A DNA stretch of 64,000 bases from Papiliotrema nemorosa (lineage: Eukaryota > Basidiomycota > Tremellomycetes > Tremellales > Rhynchogastremaceae), in the NCBI GenBank assembly GCA_032158125.1, contig JASKOT010000010.1, positions 372,001 to 436,000 on the forward strand, in the 5' to 3' direction. Position 1 is the first letter of the stretch. Each line of letters starts with the position of its first letter. Shown piece by piece: positions 10,358 to 22,344 of this stretch. The notes under the pieces were generated by a model, which saw only the letters and a program-made list of their open reading frames with translations, was not told where the DNA came from and did no database searches. The position numbers and the translations under genes were made by a program.

Positions 10358-13300
10358 ATGACGTTCCAAGCTCATTCCACTCATACATTTTCGACCCCAT
10401 TTTTAATAGAGGAGGACAACACATCGATCATCTCTCTTCATTCCATCACCACTACTATTACCTTGCAACGCACATCCTTGGCAGAAACTGACAAAAAGGT
10501 CAATCTACCCATAGGTCGGGCGTTAACCACTGTCGGCGGATACCCAACTCCACCTGCATCACCGGAATTGGACGATCATTGTGACAATCTACCCGAATCA
10601 CCCAAAATCGACAGCTGCGAGCCATTCATAACAGTCCAGCTAGACGATCTTGATCATCTCGACCAAGAGCGAGACGACGACGACGACAGCCACGACTCGG
10701 ACGCTTTTGACGAGGGCCCATCGATAGATTACGACTTACCCCATCGACCTACACCGCAGTTTGGCCTTCCCCAGACTGGATTGCGGATCCCCATACCGGT
10801 GATCCTCGATACCTCACACGACTTACCTCAGCCAGCCACATTCAGGCTCAGATCGCCAGCGTCTCTACTGGCTTTGGTGAGCGGTCAACGCGTTGTCACT
10901 CTTGATTCGAACCAAACTCTCTGGGACAGAATGCCTTATTCTGCTGCTGCCGCTGCCATACATGCCCGTCAACCCACCGAAGAGGATGTCGTGGAACGTA
11001 TGATCAGTGATACACCCGAAAAGCGTCCCAATGGTCTACAATGGGCCATGAGGCAAAAGTGAGTCCTCTCGATTTGACGTCATGATTGTTGTTGTGTCTG
11101 TGTGTGCTGACAATTCGTCACAGAAGCGCAGACAGGATCAGCTCAATCTTTGTTCACCCACCTACACCAGAAAGGGACGATGGTCCCTCTTCTCTCGATG
11201 CAAAGGTTGCTTCCGCCTCGAGCAAATCATCAGCACCCCGAGATTCACCTCCAATCGTTTCAGCGACCACCACAACTACCTTGCCAGCGGTCAGATTACC
11301 CTCCCCACCCAACAACTCTTCTCGGACAATGCCGGTTCCGCTTCAAGTTTTGCCCGAAGTCCGGTCACCACCTAGACGAACGATAGCGATGGCTGCAGAT
11401 TCCCTGCAATTGACACAAAAGCGAGGTCGACGACCAAAGTTGTTTGGGTTCACTGAACTACCCGACTCTGGGTCGTCAGCCAGCTCATCAGTCGCAAATT
11501 CGAGGTCAAACTCGCCCGAGCGAAACAACGCTCCAATTGCTTCACCTTCTGCTCCACCAGGACCCTCCTCGCAGTTTATTCCCCGACGACAACCTATTCG
11601 AGCCCGATCAGACACCAATCTGCCAACCATTGCCTCCACTTCTGCGCCGATCAGCACGCAACCTCCACCACGTCGTAGGGAGAATGGGCTCAAGCTCGAT
11701 TTCACCGGCATCATCCCGGTAGCTTCAGCTTCTGATGCCCAATCTTCGGTTATTCCCTCGCCATACTCTGCCAAGTTGATCCGCAAAAAGTCGGGTGAGA
11801 TTCTCAAGCCCGCGCTCAAATATGGTGGACCTCTTGCGGCCAACGGGACCCCCCTCGAGGGTCCTCGTACGGATGTCAGCCCCTCATCGCCCCATTCTGC
11901 CCGATTCGAGAGCAAATCATGCCCGACTACACCGAGTTGTCCGAAGTACGTCCATTTCGACAGCCAACTCGAGCGAGTCAAGTTGTTTTTGCACGATCAG
12001 AAACCCCAGGTGGTCAGCCGAGGTGGATCACCGTCAGAGCATTATACGACTTCAGAAGGAGAAGAGTACCCCTTCCCGCCCACCGATGAGGAGCGCGATG
12101 AAAAGCGTTTATTACAAATCAAGCTGCCCAACTTCCCCTCATCTCATCCTCCTGAAGCCGACCTCTACCTCGAATCACTCTTCTTGGACGACGATAGGAA
12201 GAATTTGCGTGGAATGATCATGTGCAAAAACTTGTCTTATGCCAAGTGGGTTGCTGTACGATTCACCTTTGATTTCTGGCAAACGACCTCGGAAGTCACG
12301 GCGACACACAAGGATTCGGTAAAGGGAGGAAACTATGATCGCTTTGCGTTTGTCATCAAATTGCAAGATATACTCTCGCGTATCGAGGAGAAGACCATGT
12401 TCCTTGCTTTGAGGTATAACACCGACGGAAGGGAGATTTGGGATTCGAATGGGGGTCAAAACTATCAGATCCTGTTTGAAAAGGTGGCTGCTGTACCGCA
12501 AGTACCCAAGCCCAAGCGAAACAGTCTGTCAATCCAACCCGGCATGGGGCAGGCTGTGGGAGGACGGACTAGTCAGTGGAGCATTACAGGCGGAAACGCA
12601 GACGACAGGTTGGCAGATTTGCGAGCAAAGTTGTCGAGGTTGACTGCGGATGACATGTCAACATCCCCACCTCAGCTGTCGCCGAACCGAGAACGGACCT
12701 TTGGTGTGCCAACACGAGGAGGTCGGGGTGCTCGAGTGTCATCACCATCTTCGTCTCCTGCCCGAACATTCTCATCCATCGATACGAGGACTTCGGACCT
12801 GCCGACGGCTGGCGGTGCCCTCGCTGCCAGATACGACTTTGGCACTGCCCTCAAGACCACTCGAAAAACTTCCCCGAATGCGACCAAGATCCCTCTTCCG
12901 GATGTTCAGACAGGTCTGCTAAACTACAAGACGAATAATGGGCACGCTGCGACCGAATTCTACTCGCCCCGATTTTCACCAAACGTCTTGCCTGATTCAG
13001 AATCACTCTTTGCCCCGACCGGAACGACTACGACCGTTTCACCAAAAACAATCTCTACTGCAACAGCCCCAAGTTCGCTGCCTGTGCCCGATGTAACCAT
13101 CCAGACGCCCTCTCCACCTGCCATCGAACCGACACCTGCGGTGAGTATCAAGACGTCACCAGTCCGACCCGGTCTCGTCCGACATGCCACCACTCCAGCG
13201 GCGTTTGTTTCACCTCGAGATTCGCCTCCATCGCTGGACATGTCGGACAACGCGACGGATACCCCTTCGGAGTCGCCCAAGTCGCCTCCCGATGTGAGCC

Positions 13301-13770
13301 TCGCCAAGTGGTCTCCGGGTCACAGTGTGGATTCGAAGAGCGACATGTCCATGGCGAGTTATTCGTCCTTCATTGAGCAGTAAGTCGCTCTTTTAGGTTT
13401 TCTTGATAGCGCACTAACATGCAGATTCTGCTGGGGTGGTGCCGCTCAAGCTTCTCCGCCATTCGACCAGACTCGTCGCACGCATTCCACCTCGTCCCTC
13501 GACGCGTACTTTGCGCAAGCTCGAACTCCGGGCACCACGACCCCTAGACCCCTGTCTTACCCGGTCAACAAGCAGAATGGAGTGCCGGGTACTCCAAGCT
13601 CTACAAGCAGCTACTACACCTCGTACACGTCCACCCCGACAGGCAGGGAAGAACTCGAGGCGGTCGAGGATGGACTGGGCCTGGAACTCGAAAGAAGCAG
13701 TCCGAGGTTCAACTCTGTCCGGATGACAGGGATGAACATGGGTAGAATGTCCCCACCTGTCGCCTGCTAG
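10358..13770 (+). CDS. GAC1: GAC1-like glycogen-targeting regulatory subunit of protein phosphatase 1 (CBM21)
   Basis: Scaffold that brings PP1 (Glc7) to glycogen and its synthase. Exons 10358-11058, 11124-13379 and 13425-13770 give 1,100 residues. Visible parts: Asp/Glu-rich stretch at about 105-130; long Ser/Pro-rich disordered regions; a PP1-docking RVxF-type motif KYVHF at 508-512, followed directly by DSQLERVKLF as in Gac1/PPP1R3 proteins; and a CBM21 carbohydrate-binding domain at about 567-686, with YLESLFLDDDRKNLRGMI, CKNLSYAKWVAVRFTFDFW, and the closing WDSNGGQNYQILF. The C-terminal 400 residues are low-complexity Thr/Ser/Pro, ending with an exon carrying FCWGGAAQ. The ATG at 10358 is the first in frame; a long leader precedes it. 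Yeast paralogues Pig1/Pig2/Gip2 share the domains, so the exact orthology is uncertain. Confidence 0.88.
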
Positions 13771-14075
13771 GATCGCACCGTCTTTGCTTGGAGTCATGCG
13801 GGGATGTCGATCGGAGTGCATCGATTGTGATTGTGAGGGGTTTCTCAAGAGTGACTCGCTGTTGTACAACGCATATGTTTCCCAATGATCTAGCATCTAT
13901 TTTTTGTTATTCCCATCTTGCACTACCTCTAGCATTTAGTCTTTAGATATACGTATACATGTAACAATGCCTCGTGCTATGCCCTCTACAAATATACAGG
14001 TGCAGTCGTCACGCCTCGCATTCCTCAGCAATTGCCTGAGTCGTCTGCTGGATGATCGCAGAACCGCATATCCGC
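13771..14075. other. Convergent 3' intergenic region
   Basis: 305 bp between the stop of the GAC1-like gene and the stop of the minus-strand unknown gene. AT-rich around 13895-13965; no open frame worth calling. Confidence 0.5.
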
Positions 14076-15744
14076 CTAGACTGTCTTTCGACCTCTACGT
14101 CGGATCCTCTTCGAATTGCGGACAGAAGCCAGCTCGATCCACTTGTCGAGCTTGTCTCCGCCGAGTCCGTGGCTCAACAACGCCTCACTGTGGATGAGCA
14201 AATGGCCATGCCTCTCGTGAGACTGTCAACTGACCTGTCGTAATCCAGCAATAAGAGTAAGCCCAGTGCGTCCCATGCTTCTCCCACTTTCCCCTCTTCT
14301 CCCCGCATATACGTCCCCATCCCACTTCGTTTGTCCTGAGGCAGAGAAAGCCATATAGCAAGTCGTTGTTCCTCGTACCGATCATGCAGCCTGAAGAGAG
14401 TTCGAAGCGGACAAGGGTAAGCGTCGACAGTTTCATCGTCCTCGCTTTCCTCGTCGCTCTCGGACGTATCATTATCCGAATCCGGATCCCTGTCGACCCT
14501 CTTAGGTGGGAGGGGCGAGCCGGACAGACGATTCGACGCGGGTATCTCTTGTGCGGGTATCTCTTGTGCAAGCCAATCATGTCGTTCCACCTTGTCCGAT
14601 AAGACTCCTCCCCGACGAACCTCCATCAGCGCTCGAGCGACTCCTAGGCAATCGATCAGTGCCTGTTCTCCGATCAATTCCCACTTGTGCCCTTGACCAT
14701 CTTCCTCTGTATCACTCTCGCTGTACTTGACATCCTCGTCCTCTTCGCTCTCCTTGTCCATCTTCGCATCCTCCGATTGACGCGCTAGAGATGCCAAGGC
14801 TCGTTTCTTGACAGCGTTGATATCCCTCGTAGCCATGCTCAAGCCCAAATCACATCTGAGCACCCAGGCCTCCACGCCGATCCTCAACGGTCGTCTACAA
14901 TCTTCCTCTTTTTGACCTTTTGTCTTGCTCACGCCAAGTCCTTTAAGCTTCTCTATCTGATCCGATTCCCGCGCAAAGACCTCTAGAAGGTGCATGACAT
15001 GCAGGGCATCCTTATCCGACACCTCGACGTGATGAAGGAGCGAGGTCCTGGGAAGAGCTTTCGAATGTGCAAGAGGACGAGAGGCCACTTGTAGGGACAG
15101 TACTAGATATCGCGAGTGCTCAAAGAGAGGAATAAGTTGGTTGTGTGGGCAATGAGTCGAGGGAGTGAAGGTGGACGCAAGTAAGGCGAGTCGACATTGA
15201 TCTATGATGTCTCGAATCTCCACTCCCTGCTTGTGATCCTGGACCGAGGTGAGATATCGATATGTCGTCAGTGTACCCGTGAGCAGCGTCTCGAGAGATG
15301 CAGCGAGATCATCGGCGCGTGTCAAATCAGCCTGTGGGTCCCACACGAGGCGGGTAACGAACCCGAAAGCGTTTAAGTATCCTTTCAGAGCGTACGCGAG
15401 CAATGTCATGCTGCAGTCACAGTCATCTTGAGCATCCTGTGTGTACTGTCGTAATCGACAAAGATAGGTCGATAGCGCCGTCAGAGCTAAGACCGTGTCC
15501 TTCTCTGATGGCTGATCATCCGCCCATGCCTTCCAAAGGGGATCTAGGATGTCGATAGTGGGTCTTGTAGGTTTAGCCGAGGTAGACTTGAACAGTGAGA
15601 AGACCGAGAAGGATTTGACAAGCGATGGACCTATCTGTCAGCGTCCCACTGAGAACATCACTTACCTTTAGGCGGGAACATTTTGTCCAAAGTGGGTAAT
15701 GATAGAGTGAGCTGGTCCGAAGTGAGCTTGTCCAGGTCTGCCAT
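14076..15744 (-). CDS. Unknown 528-residue protein with central acidic/Ser region
   Basis: Exons (minus) 15744-15666, 15630-14235 and 14187-14076 give 528 residues. The first intron (15665-15631) is only 35 nt; a second (14234-14188, 47 nt) is hidden inside the open frame: without it the protein stops at once after DYDR, with it the frame continues SEALLSHGLGGDKLDKWIEL and ends in a basic RIRRRGRKTV tail. The N-terminal 230 residues are Leu-rich and helical in character. An acidic stretch (KESEEDEDVKYSESDTEEDG) and a second (DSDNDTSESDEESEDDE) flank a segment with a perfect IPAQE duplication. No enzyme motif, membrane span or signal peptide. A nuclear or nucleolar role would fit the acidic and basic runs, but this is a guess. 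Confidence 0.75.
14540..14569. repeat. 15-bp in-frame tandem duplication in the unknown gene at 14076-15744
   Basis: GGGTATCTCTTGTGC is repeated exactly head to tail, encoding IPAQE twice on the minus strand. Perfect identity suggests a recent slippage event. Confidence 0.85.
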
Positions 15745-16071
15745 GGTGTTGCAGAAGAGAGAGAGAGTGACCTTGGTGATGAGATGGGTCTCGTATAATC
15801 AGATGCATCATGTTGTTAGCCTTGAGATGGATGCAGAACAAGGGGTCCAAGCGGTTGTCAAGGTACACAGCAACACATCAAACACTCGTCCAAAGACCTC
15901 AAACAAACCATTCAACCTGAAACACAATGTCCAAATGTGGCACCCTCCTCTCCGCGGCTACTTTATCCAAACGACAACTGATTATTCATACGATTATTGT
16001 ACACTGTCACACGGAAAGGATCAGACCTAAACAGAATTCAGAAATATCAATCATGAGAGGAATGAAACAAA
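15745..16071. other. Intergenic region between two minus-strand genes
   Basis: 327 bp: promoter of the unknown gene (14076-15744) and 3' end of the arrestin gene. Overlapping short frames show nothing recognisable. Confidence 0.45.
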
Positions 16072-19000
16072 TCACAGCAACCCCTCCGAACTGTCCGTTT
16101 CCATCAACTCTTCCGTCACTCGCGGTGGGGAGGGTATCTTTGGTAAGTCTCTCTGCCTGGGACTGATTATCCCTGCTCCTGAACCATATACTCTAGGACC
16201 CATCTTCCGTCCTAGAGCAGCTTCTATCGCAGTAGCACTTGTGCTTGTCGAGCTGGTGCTGGTATTCCTCTTGACTCCCAGTCCAAACGGGTCTAGGGGT
16301 CCATCAAATGCGGCATCCGGACTCATGGACTGACGGTAAACTCTGGGTCGGATATACGTGGTGCCGCCCAGAGTGTTCTGCCAGTCAATGTCGTCTGATC
16401 CTTGTCGGGCCGATCTCGATGCCAGAGCCGAGGTGTAACGCTTGCGTTCGGACGGGATGCGCGGCGAGGCGAATGGAACCGGCATGGGGATAGTAGGGAG
16501 CGGATCCCGAGGAGGCGAACTTATAGGCGCGATGGACGCAACGGAGAATTTGCGCAAAGCTTCTTGTCTCGACTCCATTTGGGCGATTTTATTCCTGACC
16601 CCGGGTAAGATCGAAGTCGTCGTCTCGTGCGATGTCATCGAATGATGGTCGTCGGAAGAAGAAGCTCGGCTGATGGAGAGTCTGGATCGAACGACAGGTT
16701 GAGGATTTGGATCAGTCTCGAGAAAGTTGACCTGAGTGACCAGGTTCTCGGGTCTCCATGCCGGGTCGATGGCGGCGTGCTTGAACCCATCATACCGGAC
16801 CCCGAACATTTTGCTCTTGGGCGTCGTGATCGACTCCGCGTACTGTTCCACCGGAGGAGACTCGAGGTGACCATCCGATGAAGCTGAATCCGACGCCACG
16901 GACGGTGCAAGTCCTGGAGCCTGTTCCGCATCGATACTTGGAGATGGGCTGATAGGTCTAGGTTTGACGATGTTTCGCAGACTAGACGGTGCTCCGTTAC
17001 TTGGCAATCTAGCCATCGGTTCCGCAGCAGGACTGGCCGATTTGGGCTGTTGTAGTTTGGCCGACGTTGCGGTACGTGGGCTGACTCCAGGACTGATAGG
17101 TGAACCTCGGGGAGGAAGGGCAGTCTTGACCCTGAGCGGACTGCCAGGTGTCGCAAACGAGAAGGATGGCTTCTTTTGGATGACACGAGCGGGCGACGGA
17201 GAGACCGGCTCGTCTGGCATCTCTGCAGTCGCGGGGAGATTGACTCGCAGAGGCGAGGGGACCGGTGGATTGCTCGATTCCCGACGCATGCCCAGGCCGG
17301 TGCCATGTATACCAGATCCACGTCGAGACATGCTGCCGCGAGAACCAATAGATCCCTCTCTGTCCTTGGGCGGGGTAACAGATGGCGCAAGACTAGGTCT
17401 CCGACTCGAAGCGATACTGTTGACACTGAGGTATCCTTGCGAAGTGTTGGGAGCAGGACCAAAGTTGCTGTCTCGTCTTTTTGGCGGAGAAGATTGAGCG
17501 GGCTGTGAACCTTTGAGCGGTAACAACCTGGATGGACTTTTGATCGAGACATTCCGCTTGACCGCTTCGAACACTTGTCCAACTTCGCTTTCATTCTCGC
17601 TCATCGTGCTGACTGCAAACGAGCCATTGACAGATCGTGTCGCTTTGATGTGGGCCTCGCGGTCCGGGACGTCGAATCCGCCAAAGGAGAGTCGGGGATC
17701 GATATTCAGCTGGGGCAGTTGGCGGGGAAGAGACACGCGTCTCCCTTCAACCATGTCGTCGTGGTAGACAGGCAAGGCGAGTTGAGAGTCGTCGTGATCG
17801 CCATCACCCTCCTCCACCTCTTCGGCGTAATCATATCCGCCGTAGTCCCCTGAGAGCAGACCCGACTGATGGTTGTGTTCATCATGAACAGTGTGAGAGT
17901 GGTGCGAAACGAGCTCGTCCAGGATCGTTTGATCGCCCACCTCGTCTTGGTCGTCCTGCTTGTCCTGCTCGACATGCTCTCCTACCATCTCAACTGTTCG
18001 AACTTCGACTTGTGGATCCTCGTTGGCGTTGGCTGTAGCATTGGCCTTGCCCATATCCTCAATGACCGGCGTAGGAGGCTCGTGCTGAGTTTCCAGGTCG
18101 AAAGGCTCTGCAGTCATGGTCGGCGTAGCGACATGCGATGACTCGTGCTCCTGAACCGTCATTTGTGACTCGTCTGCCAGTGTTCTCGGGGTTGGCTCGC
18201 CACTCGTATCGGCCATGATGGGCAACATGATTTCTGCGGGTGTTTGTAGCGGCTTGTACTCCTCGTCCATCGGGCTCATCAGATCCTCTGTCATTCCCCG
18301 AATCCTTTCAGCCTCGGCCTCTGCCCTCTTGACCACCTCATCATCTGCCTCTTTAGCCTTGTGCATTTCGAGGTTGATGAGGGCCAAGGATCTCTGCCGT
18401 CCTTGTGCCCTTCGAGCAGCTAAAAGCGCTTTGTCCGCCTCATTGTCCTCTTCGTGACATGCCGAACTGGCCATCTCACCACTATCAAACGTCTCTTGTG
18501 ATCGAGCCGAGAAGAATGACTTGATTCGAGCATGACCAGGTCGTTTGGGCGTGTTTGTCGTGCTGTTGCCCAACGGCTCAGAGGTGTATTCGCTCATCAT
18601 CGATGTGGGTCGGACCTTTGCCGAATCGGGTTCCGATGTCCTACCTTCAGCCTCTGCGCGCGCCCGACCAGCTTGCAGCAGTGCGTCGAGGTGAAGTGTC
18701 GTCGAGCTGGCTTTTGCAGGATCGGCCGAGCCCATTGTTTCCCTACTCTGCATGCGACGTGCGACCTGCTCAGCATACGGCATCTGACCATATGCTACAT
18801 TCAACACTGCAGGGAATTCTGCGGTGACTGGTCTCGACAGAAGTCTCGGTCCATCGCTCGGCATTGGAGGCGGATCAATCGACAGGAAATTGATCAAGGT
18901 GACCGGGACGTCGACGTAGATTGACCCGTTGACCGTCACTCGTAGGTTGTACAAAACTTCAATCAAGCGAGTTCTTCGGATGCTGAGCATTCCAGGCTGA

Positions 19001-21719
19001 TGATTAGCTGTGCGCAAATAGATACCAGTTGATACTGACCGGAACAAGGATACTCATATCCCAATGACCGGCTTCACCAGGATCGACACCGGTCCACCAG
19101 CCCTTGCCCGTGACACGTCCCGCGCCCTTCTCCGCAAAGTCTGCTTCCATGACCTCCTCAGCGACCTTGCGCCGCATCGTACTTGTCTGACACGCGTCTG
19201 CGTCTGGTGTTCCGATATCTTCGTTGAAAGCTATGGATGCTCGCTTGATCCGACGATCCGACGTATCGAGCTTGGGTTCGGGATGGAAAGTCTGCACCGT
19301 CTGTAACAGTGCCAAGTGCAGCGACTTGATCTTCTTGTTTGAATTATTGGTGATCCCGACTTCACACCACATTCGCTGTCCGCTGACCCAAGATCGTCTG
19401 CCCAAGGCGATGTGAATATCCACCTTGCCCTTTTCGCCACCGAGACTCCACCCAAGTCCCTTCTGGATACGAGCTTCGATGGGCTCTGGGCTGGGTGCGA
19501 GCAGCGTGGCGGGGTTGAGGTAAGGCAAAACAACGATGGACCGGTAAAAGTGCGCAATCGACCGCTTTTTGGTGGATGGAACGTGAATCTTGACTGATCC
19601 TACCACGACATAACGTACACAAGGTCCTTTGCCATTTGGCGAAGTGTAGGACCCCTTTGCACCCCCGTTGACGGGGATCCTCATCCGGAAGGGGATAGCA
19701 TGAGACCCCTCCGCGGCAAGTCGATACCCTTCTCCATCCGGGGGCGAGGCGAATAGTGATGTGCGTGGACCGTTCGTCTCGGCCTCGGGATCGAATACGG
19801 GAAGAGGGTGTGGGTGGTGATAGAAGATGTGTCGGGATGATGAGCTGATCTCTGAGAGTCAACAATGGTATAGGTAATGACGACTCACCCTCGAATCCCA
19901 CAACTCGGATCTTTCCACCGCCTATGCGTAGTCCTTCCGATCGCTTACCGCCCGTAACCCTAACTTCCATCCTGCCTCTGATCTCTCCTCCCTCCACAAC
20001 TGCCTCGCGCTCGAGGACCACGTCCACCTCAACCCTTGCTTTCCTCTTCTTTGCTGCTTCAAGTCGAACCTTGTCCGGTACTTGCCCTCCAGCCTGTTCC
20101 CATCCATTCAGAACAGGTGGACTCAGTACCTTGTTGGCTGACAGTCGACGGGACCGTCCTCCAAGCATGACACCCAGTTCTTGCGAAGCCCTCTGATTGG
20201 AAGTTGAAGGGTAGAACAAGGTACCTTGTCGTGCCAGTATAGCCGCACCGTCCGAGTGGCTCCTCCCGTGCGAACGCAAGAAAGGCGGATTCGGTCCGTC
20301 CGTGCTCTCGTGTCGAGTTGAGCGGCGGGGGCGGGAAAAGTCGAGTAAGCCATGCTGCGACATGGTCGATTCGGACCATGGACGAGCTTTGAGCTCCGAA
20401 TCTGGGTCTTCTTCTGCCATTTGAGGCATGGGTACGAGCTGAGGCGTTGGGATGAGACCAGTGCCAGTCCCGCAAATCTCTTCTCCCTGTCGCCATCTGC
20501 CCTCCCCAGGAGAGAAAGCCAACATCATCCCTCCCGACTCGGCAGATAACAAGACTGCATTTTTCGAGTGGATTCCAGTTGAGACTTGAGATACCCGCTT
20601 GTCGTGGCCCATGTCCGAGGTCCGAGCGGACAGCAGCTCTCGATCTGACTCTCGTACACTCTGCAGGTTGAGCGGCTGCGACATGGATCGAAGCATCATG
20701 TAAGCTGGCTGAGGCCGAGAGTACTCTGAAGTGTGATATGTCGGATCGGAGAATGCCGTAGCGCTTCGAGGAGGGTGTGAGGGTGGGTGAGGGAACGCTC
20801 TAGATTGGAAGCCGTGACTCGAGGCAGACGACAGTTCTGGAGATCCGACTTGTGCCTGCGCTGGTGATTCGGGGATGATAGGTTCCGTTGTTCGCTGATC
20901 CACTGTTGAGTGGATTTGCGAATCGTAATAACCACTCTGCTCTGCCGGTTGAGCATGTCCAAAGTGAGATTCTGGATGAGAGTGCACAGTGTTTGAAGAA
21001 GGCTGACGAGGGAGTGGCCGACGAGCTGGTTTTGGGGTAACTTCCACCGGAGGACCCAAATTTACCGCAGGCGACACCGGCTCCTCTGGGGCGTACATGC
21101 TATCCATTCCTCCTTCGTCCTGGGGTATGACCCGCTGGTCTTCCGCATGGGTCGCATCGAGATCCTCACCTGAGAGAGGCACATAACGCTCCCCTCCAAT
21201 AGTGTCGTGTCCGTTTCGAGAAAGGCGTCTGAGCAGGTCGATGCTTTTAGATCGCCTCGGGCCTCGACTGGAACCCGTTCCACCCTGCGATGATAATGAT
21301 TCTTTAGAATCCTTTCTGATCGGTTTCCGGGCCGAGACAGAGGTTCCCACAGATGAGAGGGAGTCTCCCTGTGCACCGGGTGCAACGGGAAGGCGACGGA
21401 CAGGGGAAGTCGGGTGATAGCTGGGAGGGGCATCGGTGGGCGGGAGAGCTGAGAATGATGCAAAGCCTTTTGAGCCTTGTCCGCGGGTATGGGTTGGCCG
21501 GAGGGCAAATTGAGGCTGACGAGGGGGAGTCGCTCGAACGGGTGATGGAGGGCCACCATGTGAACGCTGAGGAGACGAGGCGGATGGAGTGGGTCGGGGA
21601 TTTATGCCCATCCCGGTGAATCCATGAGGTTGCGTAGAATTAGGAGGTGGGGAGAGGGTGGAGTAGGAGATTCCTAGGCCTTGAGAGGATGATGTGGGGG
21701 AGATGGTATGAGGTGGCAT
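16072..21719 (-). CDS. Very large alpha-arrestin-like adaptor (1,855 residues)
   Basis: Arrestin-fold protein, probably an adaptor linking plasma-membrane or endosomal cargo to ubiquitin ligase. Exons (minus) 21719-19889, 19851-19040 and 18996-16072; introns of 37 and 43 nt. Splicing the first intron converts a broken frame into an arrestin core: about 570-610 gives VEVDVVLEREAVVEGG and IRGRMEVRVTGG, then after the junction SHAIPFRMRIPVNGGAKGSY, an IARFYR-like strand region, CEVGITNNSNKKIKSLHLAL and VTVNGSIYVDVPVTLINFL, the end of the C-lobe. A PPSY motif at 98-101 could bind a Rsp5-type WW domain. The remaining 1,200 residues are Ser/Pro-rich and disordered, with a charged helix around AEAEAERIRGM. 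In Cryptococcus such proteins are called Ali (arrestin-like); which one this corresponds to cannot be told here. Confidence 0.8.
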
Positions 21720-22344
21720 CGTGAGGATCCCTCAGTCTACTTCACTATGCTGTTCGACTTGTCTGAATATCCATCGATGAGTGTTCGGAATACGAAGTGT
21801 ATGATCCGTCAATGGCAGAACAGAAAACGAGTTGCAGAACACGATTGTTGGTGGCTGACTCCATGTGTCGGCTACCCTCGTACTCTAAATGAACAGATCG
21901 GGCAGCCGAAGACCTGTTATGGATCGACCAGAATTATAGAGCCCTGAGATAGCAGCGAAGAACCGTCAGACTGTCCTGCAGCTCGTCATGCGGGCGAGCA
22001 ATTGTGCTACGGAAGGAGATAGTGCCTCTCGACGCCTGTGCATATCCTGCGGTCTCTGCTTGAGCTAAGACATGAGTTGGACATGTCGTCGACATGAGAT
22101 GGCTGGTCGACAAATCTTGCGCCGAGACGTTTTGGTCTGTCCATTGGGTCGCGAGCAGAACCAAACACAGTCTCGGATCCGAACTCAAGTTTCGCCGGAA
22201 TAGTCACGTGACACACGTCCCCCTCCACTTGGACTTTCTGACTTTTGGGCGAGCAACGTATTGCGATTGACAAGACACCCTTCAGCACAGTCGGAGCCAC
22301 CACGACTGAGCTGATACAGCCTCCAAGATCTCAGCAGGACTATC
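21720..22344. promoter_or_regulatory. Divergent promoter arrestin/URB1
   Basis: 625 bp between divergent starts. Short frames on both strands lack motifs. No ordered repeats seen. Confidence 0.45.
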
